From: Mucilaginibacter ginkgonis
Lineage (GTDB): Bacteria > Bacteroidota > Bacteroidia > Sphingobacteriales > Sphingobacteriaceae
Length of the DNA stretch: 64,000 nucleotides
Direction of reading: 5' to 3'
Assembly: GCF_009754905.2 (NCBI RefSeq)
Contig: NZ_CP066775.1
Coordinates: 1,674,001-1,738,000 of the forward strand
The notes beneath the pieces were generated by a model. The model ran no database searches and had not been told where the DNA came from. It saw only the letters and a program-made list of their open reading frames with translations. The translations under genes and the position numbers were made by a program. The first letter of the stretch is position 1; every line of letters starts with the position of its first letter. Shown here in pieces: positions 38,472 through 47,697 of the stretch.

Positions 38472-39749
38472 TTACATCTTCCCTACCACAACCCTGTACA
38501 TCTTATCCAGGTCGAGGTATTTGTTAGCGAGTTCTAATAACTGCTCTGATGTAACCGACTTTACAACATCTGTGTATCGTTCGTAATATGAGTAATCTAA
38601 GCCCGAGAAGTAAACGTTCTTAAATTTGTCGGCGTGCGAAAAGATGTTCTCTAAACTTCCCAGCAGTGAACCCAGCATATAGTTTTTAACCAGTGCCAGC
38701 TCATCGTCAGGTATCAGTTCTGTTTTTAAGAGGATGATCTCTTTCTCTATTTCTTTAAGCGCGTCTGCAGTTACATCGGCACCCACTTCTGTGGCAATAA
38801 ATAACGCACCTGCATATTTTAATGAGCTAACGCCCGAACCGATGCCATACGTGTAACCTTTATCTTCGCGAATGTTGTCCATCAAACGCGAACTAAAATA
38901 GCCCCCTAAAACGGTGTTCAAAACCTGCAAGGCCGGAAAATCTTCATGTGTACGGTTAATGGTTTGCAAGCCCATGCGGATAGCCGATTGTAAAGCGCCC
39001 GGTTTATCGATGTATATGAAATGCTCTGAAGACGGTGTAATTTGCGGCTCGGCAAGTTGCGGTGCGCCCTTATTTTCCCAGTTTGTGCCAAACGTTTCTG
39101 TAAGCAGGGCTAAGGTATTTTCGTCAATTTTTCCTGCAGCGAATATGGTGCAATTCTGCGGCTGATACATTTCGCGGTAGTGCGCCAAGATATCTTCGCG
39201 CTGCAATTGTTGCAGTTCTGCTATCTCTGTGCTGTGGCCATAGGTATTGTTGCCATAAACAGCTTTGTTGAACGCACGCCGGGCCAGCACATCATTCTTT
39301 TTTAAACTTACCTGTAGTTTTTGCTGCTGGTTGCGTACAAAAGTCTGCACTTCCAGTTCGGGATAGATGGCGTCGGTTAATATGTCTTTTATAACCGATA
39401 ATACCTCGCCCAGGTGCTTGCTTAAACTGTGCATCGTAACTTGCGAATGGTCAAAGCCATAATCAGCGTGCAGGAAGGCACCGTAGTAGTCTATCTTATC
39501 CGCGATCTGCGAGGCGTCAAGACTGTTTGTTCCCTCTACGATCATCGCATTTGTTACGTGATTTAATATCGGCTTTGCCGAGTCGAAAGGCAGGTTGTTA
39601 AAAATCCACTCTATCCGCACCAGGTCTTGCCCGCCCGAATTGAAATAAAACAGCGTGCAGCCATTTGGCAAGTCAACCCTTACAGGTTCAACCAGTTTAA
39701 TATGGTCGATAGCGCCGAATTGCGGTGATATGGTTCTGTCGAGGCTCAT
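38472..39749 (-). CDS. M16 family peptidase subunit lacking the HxxEH motif
   Basis: 425 residues without a signal peptide. The fold-like pattern of M16 is clear (IVEGTNSLDASQIADKIDYYGA, FAAGKIDENTL, LGGYFSSRLMDNIREDKGYTYGIGS), but the zinc motif HxxEH is missing, so it is probably the non-catalytic partner that binds substrate. It follows the active subunit (39753-41015) with a 3-bp gap, so the two form an operon and a probable heterodimer, as in other bacterial M16 pairs. Confidence 0.92.
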   Translation of the reverse strand: MSLDRTISPQFGAIDHIKLVEPVRVDLPNGCTLFYFNSGGQDLVRIEWIFNNLPFDSAKPILNHVTNAMIVEGTNSLDASQIADKIDYYGAFLHADYGFDHSQVTMHSLSKHLGEVLSVIKDILTDAIYPELEVQTFVRNQQQKLQVSLKKNDVLARRAFNKAVYGNNTYGHSTEIAELQQLQREDILAHYREMYQPQNCTIFAAGKIDENTLALLTETFGTNWENKGAPQLAEPQITPSSEHFIYIDKPGALQSAIRMGLQTINRTHEDFPALQVLNTVLGGYFSSRLMDNIREDKGYTYGIGSGVSSLKYAGALFIATEVGADVTADALKEIEKEIILLKTELIPDDELALVKNYMLGSLLGSLENIFSHADKFKNVYFSGLDYSYYERYTDVVKSVTSEQLLELANKYLDLDKMYRVVVGKM

Positions 39750-39752
39750 AAC

Positions 39753-41015
39753 TTATTCAGTTTCCAGGTCAGCGGTTTGCGGTTCTGCGATGTAGATCAA
39801 TGTCGATGAATTTTCCTTTCTAAAGATCTTATTGGCATGCTCACGTATATCGGCAGATGTAACATTTAAATAATGGGCGGCCTCTTCGTTCATCATATCG
39901 GCATCGCCTAATAATTCGTAATATGCAAGGTTCATGGCACGATCGAGCAGCGACATTTCAGAGAACATCAACGTAGACTCTATTTTATTTTTCACCTTGG
40001 TCAATTCGTCATCGGGCACATCCATATTTTTGATCTTCTCGAGCTGGTCCCAGATTGCAGCTTCAGCAACATCTATGCTGATACCTTCTAACGGTTTACC
40101 TTCTACTACAAACATCCCGGTATCGATGCTGCCGGTAATGTAAGCGTGTATCTCGCCAAACAGTTGTTGCTCTTTCACCAATGTGCGATATAAGCGCGAC
40201 GAATTTCCGCGCGATAAAATGTCACCCAACAGATCGACAGCATAATATCCGTTGTGCAAGCGGTCCGGAGCTTGAAAAGCGATGTATATGTCGTTGAGCG
40301 GAACGTTAGCATGAACGGTATCGCGGCGAATTTCGTCCTGCTGCGGTTCCGCCGGGAGGTTACGTACATATTTCTCACCTGCCGGGATAGGCCCGAACCA
40401 TTTTTCTGCCAAATTGATAACCTGTGCCGGGTCTACATCTCCACCTATCACCATAATTGCGTTAAGCGGATTGTAGTGCTTTTTGAAAAACGCCTTAACA
40501 TCATCAATGTGCGCGTTTTCAATATGTGACAGTTCTTTACCAATAGTAGCCCAACGATATGGATGTTGCTTGTAAACCATTGGGCGCAGTTTTAACCACA
40601 CATCGCCATAAGGCTGGTTTAGGTAGCGTTGCTTAAATTCTTCCATTACCACATTGCGCTGCACCTCAAGGCTTTTTTCGCTAAAGGCAAGGCTTAGCAT
40701 GCGGTCACTTTCCAGCCAAAAGGCGGTCTCTATGTTGGTTGCCGGAAGCGTGATGTAGTAATTGGTAATATCGTTACTGGTGAAGGCGTTGTTTTCGCCG
40801 CCCGCGCGCTGTAAAGGTTCGTCGTAAACAGGAATATTAACCGACCCGCCAAACATCAGGTGTTCAAATAAATGCGCAAAACCGGTTTGCGATTCATCTT
40901 CATCGCGGGCGCCCACATCATATAAAATATTCACCACCGCCATTGGCGTAGTATGGTCTTCGTGGACTAAAACCCGCAAGCCGTTGCTTAAGGTGTATCG
41001 GTTAAATTTAACCAT
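39753..41015 (-). CDS. M16 family zinc peptidase, catalytic subunit
   Basis: 420 residues. HLFEH at 48-52 supplies the inverted zinc motif HxxEH with the catalytic Glu, followed by NNAFTSNDITNYYITLP and the downstream Glu-rich region FKQRYLNQPYGDVWLKL. No signal peptide is evident, so the peptidase is probably cytoplasmic or otherwise processed. Substrate: small peptides or damaged proteins, not specified. Confidence 0.94.
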   Translation of the reverse strand: MVKFNRYTLSNGLRVLVHEDHTTPMAVVNILYDVGARDEDESQTGFAHLFEHLMFGGSVNIPVYDEPLQRAGGENNAFTSNDITNYYITLPATNIETAFWLESDRMLSLAFSEKSLEVQRNVVMEEFKQRYLNQPYGDVWLKLRPMVYKQHPYRWATIGKELSHIENAHIDDVKAFFKKHYNPLNAIMVIGGDVDPAQVINLAEKWFGPIPAGEKYVRNLPAEPQQDEIRRDTVHANVPLNDIYIAFQAPDRLHNGYYAVDLLGDILSRGNSSRLYRTLVKEQQLFGEIHAYITGSIDTGMFVVEGKPLEGISIDVAEAAIWDQLEKIKNMDVPDDELTKVKNKIESTLMFSEMSLLDRAMNLAYYELLGDADMMNEEAAHYLNVTSADIREHANKIFRKENSSTLIYIAEPQTADLETE

Positions 41016-41098
41016 GTATTAAGTATTTGTAAAGGGCAAATGTATAATTTTAAGCAAATATGCAATCAGTGTATACCATATTTGGACTGTCAAAATAA

Positions 41099-41653
41099 AT
41101 GGCCTTACTAAGTAAAGAAGAACTGCTTAAACAAATTGAAACCACACTTACTAAAACTAAAGTGGTGAAGCTGACGGCGTTATTACAGGATCAGCAATTC
41201 TTTTTGCCAGATCTTATCGACCTAACTTTCCATGAAGATAAAATGAGAGCCTTTCGCTCTGCGTGGCTGTTAGAAAATTTAATTCTGCTTTCCCCGGATG
41301 GCTGTATTGATGATCTGCATTATGTTATAGAAAAATTCCCGCTGGTAAAGTATGAGAGTTGCATGCGCCATTACGCTAAAATTGCGATGCATTTAACAGG
41401 ATCAAACAACAAGATAATTAAAAATGCGCTAATATATATCGACCTCGAACCTATCGTGTCGAAGTGTTTTGATTGGTTGATAGACCCAAATGTGCTGGTG
41501 GCTGTAAAAGTGTTCGCCGCCCAAACATTGTTCAATCTTAAAGACAGGTACCAATGGATAGGCGGCGAATTAAAGGAGCAGCTTATTTACCTGATGCGCG
41601 ATGGCAGTGCGGCCATGCAATCTCGTGGTAAGAAACTGTTGAGCAAGTTATGA
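41099..41653 (+). CDS. Hypothetical alpha-helical (HEAT-like) protein
   Basis: 184 residues, no signal. It is almost wholly helical, with repeated hydrophobic patterns (AFRSAWLLENLILLS, MRHYAKIAMHLTGSNNKIIKNALIYI, NVLVAVKVFAAQTLFNLKDR) resembling HEAT/ARM repeats. I recognise no family name. It diverges from the M16 operon and ends right before the convergent 41654-42004 gene (adjacent stop codons). Confidence 0.75.
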   Translation: MALLSKEELLKQIETTLTKTKVVKLTALLQDQQFFLPDLIDLTFHEDKMRAFRSAWLLENLILLSPDGCIDDLHYVIEKFPLVKYESCMRHYAKIAMHLTGSNNKIIKNALIYIDLEPIVSKCFDWLIDPNVLVAVKVFAAQTLFNLKDRYQWIGGELKEQLIYLMRDGSAAMQSRGKKLLSKL

Positions 41654-42004
41654 TTAAGCTTTCGGGCGGTCTTCGCCATGCAGATTGTCACTCACCTGGT
41701 GATGGTGCAACTTAGCTTCAACCGCTGATGCGCTGCTATTAGCATATGTGCCATAGGCGTCTACAAGCGTGCCTTTAAGGTTGTAACGCTGCGATGAGAT
41801 AGCGTAAACAATTGACATATCTGACGGGTTACTTGGCCCCTCGAAACGGTAAAACTCGTCCACCTCGAAGTCATCTGCGCCTAATTCAATATTTTGTGAT
41901 TTGTCCTGAATTTTATCGCTGTCATCCTCGAAGCTCAAATTGGCTGTATATCCTCTTTGTAAAAGGTCGTTAGTGGCATCCACTAAAGTTTCGTAATTTT
42001 TCAT
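41654..42004 (-). CDS. Small conserved Bacteroidota protein of unknown function
   Basis: 116 residues, acidic, with MKNYETLVDATNDLLQRGYTANLSFEDD, the FEVDEFYRFEGPSNPSDMSIVYAISS core and GTLVDAYGTYANSS. I recall such proteins being called phosphoribosylpyrophosphate synthetase in databases, but none of the PRPP synthetase motifs is here and it is far too short, so the label is probably an error. The C-terminus is His-rich (LHHHQ). Function unknown. Confidence 0.7.
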   Translation of the reverse strand: MKNYETLVDATNDLLQRGYTANLSFEDDSDKIQDKSQNIELGADDFEVDEFYRFEGPSNPSDMSIVYAISSQRYNLKGTLVDAYGTYANSSASAVEAKLHHHQVSDNLHGEDRPKA

Positions 42005-42169
42005 GGTGATATTTGGTATGTAAGTGTTTTGCGTGGTTGTAAGTATTAAACCTTAAAAGCGGTGCTCTTGTTTGCAATTGCTTAAAACCACCTAAAAAAT
42101 GTTAAAATGCGGTTGCTTTGGTCAATGCTGAGATTTAATTAATTATGTTTGATTACAAAACCTGAAGTC

Positions 42170-42523
42170 ATGAAAAAAGGCTTTTTTATTATCATCACGT
42201 TGACATGTTTTAGCTTAGCAGCTAAAGCGCAGACCTATCGTTTAAATTATGATAGAATAGATGCCATAAAAAAATTCAGCGACCCGGGTATCTATCTCAA
42301 ACAAGCACATATCGACACAAAATTTGACAGCATCCGTATTGCGGTAACAAAAGCTAACGCCCTGGCTGCTCTTCAGCGGGGGACACAACCCGTGCCAATG
42401 CCTTTTACCCGGCCACAAGATACAGATCACATGCCCATTGCAAAGTTAGGTGATACCGAAACCACGCACTTTGCCATGCTAATTAAACCAATAGGCAAGG
42501 TAGTGCAAAAAACAAATCCTTAA
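42170..42523 (+). CDS. Small secreted hypothetical protein
   Basis: 117 residues from the ATG at 42170 (a TTG 21 bp earlier is not needed). A signal peptide (MKKGFFIIITLTCFSLAAKA) is followed by a soluble stretch RLNYDRIDAIKKFSDPGIYLKQAHI and a Pro-rich middle. No family recognised. Three bases separate it from the YdcF gene downstream, which may be co-transcribed. Confidence 0.65.
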   Translation: MKKGFFIIITLTCFSLAAKAQTYRLNYDRIDAIKKFSDPGIYLKQAHIDTKFDSIRIAVTKANALAALQRGTQPVPMPFTRPQDTDHMPIAKLGDTETTHFAMLIKPIGKVVQKTNP

Positions 42524-42526
42524 GGG

Positions 42527-43279
42527 ATGCAATTTATCCTTTCAAAAGTTTTACTCCCGCTTTTACTACCCATCACATGGGTGCTTATTTTGGCGCTATG
42601 CGCATTGTTAGCCAAAAATCAAAAAACGAAAAAACGTTTATTACTTAGCTTGGTATGTGTATTAATTGTTTTTTCAATTCCGTTTTTTATTGATACGTAT
42701 GCACGCTTGTGGGACTATCCTCAAACACAACTTCCTAACAATAAAAAATACAGTTGTGTAATAGTTTTAGGGGGTTACTCGGGAGAGAAAGAAGACGGCA
42801 CCGGTTTTTTTGACGTTGCCGTAGATCGATTAGTTGAAAGCATTGAGTTATTAAATACAAATAAAGCGAGCCATATTTTGCTTACTGGAGGTGATGGCAG
42901 CCTTGATTCCCGGGGTTTTAGCGAAGCAAACTGGGTACGCGGCGAATTGGCTAAATTGAATGTGCCCGATAGTTTAGTACTTATAGAAGGGAAGTCTAAG
43001 AACACGATAGAGAACGCTCAGTTCACTAAAAAGCTGCTTGCCGATAATCATTTGCAGCCACCTTATTTGCTGGTGACTTCTGCTTTTCACATGCGCCGTG
43101 CTGACTATGTTTTTAAAAAAGCCGGACTTGATGTTGTGCCCTACCCCGCAAATTACATAGCCGGCATTAGCAGAACATCTTACAGTTCTTTTATACCGTC
43201 TGCAGACGCGCTTGCGCGCTGGCAACTATACACCAAAGAGTTTGTGGGATTGATAGTAGCTAAAATAAGGAAGTTTTAA
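42527..43279 (+). CDS. YdcF/ElyC family membrane protein
   Basis: 250 residues. Two N-terminal helices (about 5-25 and 36-53) precede a Rossmann-like DUF218 domain with VIVLGGYSG, LLTGGDGS, NTIENAQFTKKL and LVTSAFHMRRADYVFKKAGL. The family (SanA/YdcF/ElyC) is linked to envelope integrity and peptidoglycan or lipid carrier biology; the reaction is unknown. Its stop codon shares the TTAA sequence with the stop of the convergent dipeptidase gene. Confidence 0.88.
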   Translation: MQFILSKVLLPLLLPITWVLILALCALLAKNQKTKKRLLLSLVCVLIVFSIPFFIDTYARLWDYPQTQLPNNKKYSCVIVLGGYSGEKEDGTGFFDVAVDRLVESIELLNTNKASHILLTGGDGSLDSRGFSEANWVRGELAKLNVPDSLVLIEGKSKNTIENAQFTKKLLADNHLQPPYLLVTSAFHMRRADYVFKKAGLDVVPYPANYIAGISRTSYSSFIPSADALARWQLYTKEFVGLIVAKIRKF

Positions 43280-44346
43280 GCCCACGCCTTTCGTAAAAAG
43301 CGAAGCCAGTTTCCGTGCACCATGTTTTCAATATCTACGGAAGTATAACCACGCTTTTCAAACAGGCTTGTAAATTTTTGCAGATCGGCAATTGTTTCTA
43401 AATCATACGGGCACTGCTCGCGGCCAAAAGCGCCGTCTAAATCTGTACCCATACCAACGTGCAGCGTGTTCCCCGCTATCTGGCAGATATGATCGATATG
43501 ATCAACGGCTACATCGATATTGCAGTTCATGGCGCTTGGGTCAGATACCCCCCGCTGCCAACCCGGCACCATCATCCATGCATCGAGCGCTGCACCAATG
43601 ACAGCGCCTCTTTCAATAAGAGCCTTTATCATGTCATCACTAAATTGGCGATTGTGATCTACCAATGCCCGGCAGTTGTTGTGGCTGGCCCATACATGAC
43701 CACCAAATACGTTTAGCGCATCCCAAAAAGCGTCATCGCATAAATGCGTTGCGTCTAAAATAATGTTCAACCGCTCCATCTCTTTTAGCAACTCAAAACC
43801 CTGTCGACTAAGGCGCCCCGTAGCATCTGTACCGTTTGCGTACCGCCCCGGGCCGTAATGCGCCGGACCGACAGCCCGTAACCCGCTTTGATATGCTTTT
43901 TCCAGGTAACTTACATCAATGATCGAGTCAGCCCCTTCGAGACTCAAAATATATCCTACCGGTTTGGCGTCATTCGGCTCGCCATTATTCCAAAGTGTCA
44001 AATGCTTTTCCAGCGTTAGCAAGTCGGCAACCTGTACCATCTCGCCCTCGGCTTCCATGGCTTTATACCAGGCTAGCTGCCCTTGTGTTTGCGCCCAGGC
44101 CTGCTGCGGCGAGTGCCACCCCGGTAAAGGGTTATCGGGCGCTACATATCTTCCTATCTGCGTCGCGACTACTAAACCAATATTGCCTTTACGCAATTCG
44201 GGTAGTGATACCGTCGCCTTACCCCTGTCGGGTTTATCGTTCAGCCCGGCTTCACGCGCGTTTATATCAGCTACCGGTTGCCGCAGGTCGCGGTTCCATT
44301 CCAGCGCGTTCATACTAAGATCCAAATGTGCGTCAACAATAAACAT
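43276..44346 (-). CDS. Membrane dipeptidase (peptidase family M19)
   Basis: 356 residues from the ATG at 44346, adjacent to the upstream gene's stop (TGATG overlap). FIVDAHLDLSMNA (H-x-D metal motif at 6-8), LSLEGADSI with the bridging Glu, DATHLCDDAFWDAL, ASHNNC and GTDLDG are M19 zinc-peptidase marks. M19 enzymes cleave dipeptides, including those with a C-terminal D-residue. It is the last gene of an operon with a D-threonine aldolase-like enzyme and RidA, so a D-amino-acid role is likely. No signal peptide is seen. Confidence 0.93.
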   Translation of the reverse strand: MFIVDAHLDLSMNALEWNRDLRQPVADINAREAGLNDKPDRGKATVSLPELRKGNIGLVVATQIGRYVAPDNPLPGWHSPQQAWAQTQGQLAWYKAMEAEGEMVQVADLLTLEKHLTLWNNGEPNDAKPVGYILSLEGADSIIDVSYLEKAYQSGLRAVGPAHYGPGRYANGTDATGRLSRQGFELLKEMERLNIILDATHLCDDAFWDALNVFGGHVWASHNNCRALVDHNRQFSDDMIKALIERGAVIGAALDAWMMVPGWQRGVSDPSAMNCNIDVAVDHIDHICQIAGNTLHVGMGTDLDGAFGREQCPYDLETIADLQKFTSLFEKRGYTSVDIENMVHGNWLRFLRKAWA

Positions 44347-45464
44347 CAGCAGGTTATTTTGCGGTTTCTTGCCAGGTTCAGCCACTCGCCGGTAACGTGA
44401 TTAAGTTCTACTGTTAACATGCGCTCAAAAAGCGCGACGGTTGGGCAAACATGGCAGGGCAATAAATAAATAACGTCGCCGGGCTGGTACGTATGCCCTA
44501 CTCCAGCTTCGGCAACCAGGTGTTCTTCACTTTGGCCTATGATCTGCAGATCGGGGGCATTAAGGAAGCTAACCCGCTTGTCTATCGTGTTTTCAGCCGC
44601 CACAGATTTGTGTCCCAAATCGAGGCAAACGGTAGTATCGTTGGGCAAAGAAATGACCCGAGTCAACAAAACTGCAGCGGGCAAAAACTCTTGTTCTTTA
44701 CACGTCGCGGCATAACCGGCGTCCCAATAAACGAACGTTCCAGGGCTGCAAATTACTTCCTGTTGCTGCGCCCAGAACGGAAATGTTGGTGTGCCGCCCG
44801 CGACAATGATGGGCTCAGGTAAACCGGCTTTCTTAATTTCTCTCGTAATAGCTTTTAATTGTTCGTGTATCGCAGCAGCTTTAAAGTTTCGAACATCAAT
44901 GTCGGGTTCGTGGATATGACCATCGTAAGCATGTAAACCCAGTGGCTTTACACCTTGCAATGCAAAAAGCTGCAGATACGATTCTGCCACTTTATCCGGT
45001 ACCAGTCCCGTGCGGTTCATCCCAACATTTATATCTACGTAGACAGGGATTTTTGTATTATGGGCTAAAGCAGCTGTTGACACTTCATTGGCCGAGTGCA
45101 TATTATCCACGAGACAGTAATAAAGTGTCTGCGGACACATTTTTATCACTTCGACAAAGCGTTTTAGCTTGGGACCAACGGGTTGATACGCTAATAACAC
45201 ATCTGCCGCGCCCGCCATTCCTAATAATTCGGCTTCGGCAATGGTAGCACATTTAAATTGAGTGATACCGGCTGCGATCTGTAACTGAGCGACTTCTACA
45301 CACTTATGCGTTTTAATATGTGGTCGCAATCTCGCAGGGTCGCCAACCATGTGTATTGCAAGGTCGATATTATGCTTTACCCTTTGCGGATAAACCAACA
45401 AGGCAGGCGAATCTACTTCGCCTGCATCGGCAAGCTCAAACCACTTTAAAGTTTGATCGCTCAT
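44346..45464 (-). CDS. D-threonine aldolase / D-serine dehydratase family PLP enzyme
   Basis: 372 residues. The PLP-binding Lys is seen in LRPHIKTHK (K51), the alanine-racemase-like barrel continues with YVDINVGMNRTGL and LGLHAYDGHIH, and the C-terminal metal site LLPCHVCPTVAL has H-x-C, as in eukaryotic-type D-serine dehydratase and D-threonine aldolases. It probably breaks down D-serine or D-threonine-like amino acids to keto acids or glycine. Its start overlaps the RidA gene by 4 bp, and its stop overlaps the dipeptidase start. Confidence 0.93.
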   Translation of the reverse strand: MSDQTLKWFELADAGEVDSPALLVYPQRVKHNIDLAIHMVGDPARLRPHIKTHKCVEVAQLQIAAGITQFKCATIAEAELLGMAGAADVLLAYQPVGPKLKRFVEVIKMCPQTLYYCLVDNMHSANEVSTAALAHNTKIPVYVDINVGMNRTGLVPDKVAESYLQLFALQGVKPLGLHAYDGHIHEPDIDVRNFKAAAIHEQLKAITREIKKAGLPEPIIVAGGTPTFPFWAQQQEVICSPGTFVYWDAGYAATCKEQEFLPAAVLLTRVISLPNDTTVCLDLGHKSVAAENTIDKRVSFLNAPDLQIIGQSEEHLVAEAGVGHTYQPGDVIYLLPCHVCPTVALFERMLTVELNHVTGEWLNLARNRKITC

Positions 45465-45928
45465 TCTGCCAGTTCAAACATCGCCTCTATCTCAACAGGA
45501 ATATTATCGGGCAGCGAGCCCATACCTACAGCACTGCGTACACCAATACCGTTGTCGATACCCCAAACACTCGCAAAAAGCTCGCTGCAGCCATTGATCA
45601 CGAAAGGGTGCTTTTCAAAATCCGGGGTGCAGTTAACCATACCTAGCACCTTGATAACGCGCTTTATTTTGTCTAAGCTGCCTAAGTTCTGTTTAATTGT
45701 CGACAACATTGCCAGGCCAACCTGTCTCGCTGCAAGTTTCGCATTGTCTTGATCAATGGTTTCGCCGACACGGCCAATAATCAAGGTACCATCCTGTTGA
45801 ACTGTTCCGTGGCCTGAGAGGTACAGATATTTACCATCGACCAGGCAAGGTTTATAAACACCTAATGGCGACGGTGCAGGCGGCAATTGTAGATTAAGGG
45901 CGGCAAAATTTTCTTCCGGTGTAGGCAT
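45461..45928 (-). CDS. RidA family (enamine/imine deaminase) protein
   Basis: 155 residues with the RidA/YjgF core: LYLSGHGTVQQDG, AARQVGLAMLSTIKQ, VNCTPDFEKHPFVINGCSELF and the active-site Arg region GVRSAVGMGSLPDNIPVEIEAMFEL. RidA clears 2-aminoacrylate and related imines that PLP-dependent dehydratases produce, which fits its position at the head of the D-amino-acid operon (4-bp overlap with the next gene). Confidence 0.93.
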   Translation of the reverse strand: MPTPEENFAALNLQLPPAPSPLGVYKPCLVDGKYLYLSGHGTVQQDGTLIIGRVGETIDQDNAKLAARQVGLAMLSTIKQNLGSLDKIKRVIKVLGMVNCTPDFEKHPFVINGCSELFASVWGIDNGIGVRSAVGMGSLPDNIPVEIEAMFELAE

Positions 45929-46052
45929 CGTGTTGTTTTTTATTAAGGTAAGACTAATTTGTGTTTATAGATTTTATGAAAGGAAGTTTAGGCTTTGTAT
46001 CTTCTATAAATTAATGCTGTCGTTTATTTTATTTAATAATCTAATAATTATA

Positions 46053-46131
46053 GCGTTACCCGCGTTGCGGGTCGCGCTTTACGCTCATACCTCCGCCTTC
46101 GGCGGGCGGTATCCGTTTCAATCGCTAACGC
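46053..46131 (+). repeat. GCGTTA...TAACGC dispersed element, copy 2
   Basis: GCGTTACCCGCGTTGCGGGT, then CGCGCTTTACGCT, an inner hairpin CCGCC-TTCG-GCGGG, and TTTCAATCGCTAACGC. It occupies the 371-bp gap between the RidA gene and mnmA; the remaining sequence has only the mnmA promoter. Confidence 0.8.
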
Positions 46132-46282
46132 ATTTTTGCATCGGATCGTTTTTTACAATTATACACCATTACACTTAAGCGAAAAAGACGTTCTCTCATA
46201 AGTCTTCTCTGGGACAAGTTGGGCTGAAGTGTATTTTACCCCTCACTGACGTACGCACAATCAGTTACCGCTTTAAAAACCG

Positions 46283-46290
46283 TACTTTTG
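46283..46290 (+). promoter_or_regulatory. -7 element of mnmA promoter
   Basis: TACTTTTG, preceded by TTAAAAACCG; the 19-base block TTAAAAACCGTACTTTTGC (46273-46291) is identical before lepA (55256-55274). It ends 9 nt before the ATG. Confidence 0.6.
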
Positions 46291-46299
46291 CAGCGTTTT

Positions 46300-47388
46300 A
46301 TGAGTAAGCACGGTAGGATATTGGTAGCCATGAGTGGCGGGGTTGATAGTTCTGTAGCGGCAGTGATGCTGCATGAGCAGGGCTATGAAGTGATTGGCCT
46401 TACCATGAAGACCTGGGACTATGCCTCATCTGGCGGTAGTAGCAAGGAAACCGGTTGCTGCAGTTTGGATAGCATTAACGATGCCCGCTCGCTTGCCGTT
46501 GGTTACGGTTTCCCGCATTACATTTTAGACATCCGCAGCGAATTTGGCGATTTTGTGATCGATAACTTCGTAGACGAATATCTTGCCGGCCGCACACCTA
46601 ATCCATGTGTCTTATGTAACACGCATATTAAGTGGGATGCCCTGCTTAAACGTGCAGACAAGCTCGACTGTGAGTTTATTGCCACCGGCCACTACGCGAA
46701 CATCCGCCGGCATGATAACGGCCGTCACGTGATTTCGAAAGGTAAGGACGAAAATAAAGATCAGTCTTACGTGCTTTGGGGTGTATCGCAGCAAAATCTG
46801 GCACGTACCAAGTTCCCTTTGGGTAGTTTTGCGAAATCGGAAATACGCCAAATGGCGCTAGACATGGGTCAGTTGGAACTAGCCAACAAAAGCGAAAGTT
46901 ACGAGATCTGCTTTGTGCCTGATAACGACTATCGCGCGTTTCTTCGCCACAAGGTAGAAGACCTCGACGAGCGAATAGGCCCGGGTAACTATATCTTGCA
47001 GGATGGCACTGTTGTAGGTAAACATCAGGGATATCCATTCTATACCATCGGCCAGCGTAAGGGATTAGGTATAGCTTTAGGTTATCCGGCTTTTGTTACG
47101 AAGATAGACCCGGCAACCAATACTGTTACCCTGGGCCCGCAAGAACAACTGGAAAGGAAACAAGCCTGGGTGAAGAACCTGAACCTCATTAAGTACGAAA
47201 ACATTTTTGAGCCGATTGAGGCTATAACTAAAATACGCTATAAAGACGCCGGCGCTACCAGCAGCATTCAGCAACTTGGCGATCACATGAAAGTAGACTT
47301 TGTGCACAATGTGTCAGGTATTGCACCCGGCCAGTCTGCCGTGTTTTACGAAGGCAATGACCTGCTTGGCGGTGGATTTTTGATGTAA
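46300..47388 (+). CDS. mnmA: tRNA-specific 2-thiouridylase MnmA
   Basis: 362 residues from the ATG at 46300, four codons after a TTG that begins the longest frame. PP-loop AMSGGVDSSVAA, RTPNPCVLCNTHIKW (catalytic Cys), ATGHYANI, DQSYVLW, and the second Cys in SYEICFVPDND are characteristic. It puts sulfur on U34 of tRNA Lys, Glu and Gln. A -7 promoter box lies 9 nt upstream of the start, and it is transcribed alone. Confidence 0.97.
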   Translation: MSKHGRILVAMSGGVDSSVAAVMLHEQGYEVIGLTMKTWDYASSGGSSKETGCCSLDSINDARSLAVGYGFPHYILDIRSEFGDFVIDNFVDEYLAGRTPNPCVLCNTHIKWDALLKRADKLDCEFIATGHYANIRRHDNGRHVISKGKDENKDQSYVLWGVSQQNLARTKFPLGSFAKSEIRQMALDMGQLELANKSESYEICFVPDNDYRAFLRHKVEDLDERIGPGNYILQDGTVVGKHQGYPFYTIGQRKGLGIALGYPAFVTKIDPATNTVTLGPQEQLERKQAWVKNLNLIKYENIFEPIEAITKIRYKDAGATSSIQQLGDHMKVDFVHNVSGIAPGQSAVFYEGNDLLGGGFLM

Positions 47389-47468
47389 TATCGAATTTCG
47401 AATGTTCAATTTCGAATTTAGATTTGCTTTTAATTCTGACAATCCTAAAATTCTGGTTCAGACGATTT

Positions 47469-47544
47469 GCGTTAGGGACAACAGCGCCATCCTGCGCAGC
47501 AGATAGAGCGAATGGCCCGACCCCGATCTATCGGGGTAACGCCC
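47469..47544 (-). repeat. GCGTTA...TAACGC dispersed element, copy 3 (inverted)
   Basis: On the minus strand GGGCGTTACCCCGAT, GGGGTCGGGCCATTCGCT, a hairpin around CTGCGCAG and TTGTCCCTAACGC. It lies in the 439-bp spacer before topA, which also holds a C/G-run hairpin at about 47698-47727 and AT-rich direct stretches (ATTTCGAATGTTCAATTTCG). Confidence 0.8.
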
Positions 47545-47697
47545 TAAAACACAAACTCAGATTAGGGCATCAGCTCTGGCAGTCGCTCGGCTCTAGCCGA
47601 GTGACAGAAAATTAAAATGGTTTTGCTATAGTCAGGTTCATAATCCTGAAGGCAATGAAGTACAAGTAACTTGGATGAAGCAGTTAGCGCAAATTAA

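Noticed and set aside
47391..47420. AT-rich ATTTCGAATGTTCAATTTCG stretch, also similar near 37971
   Set aside because: Simple low-complexity repeat-like DNA; too little to define an element.
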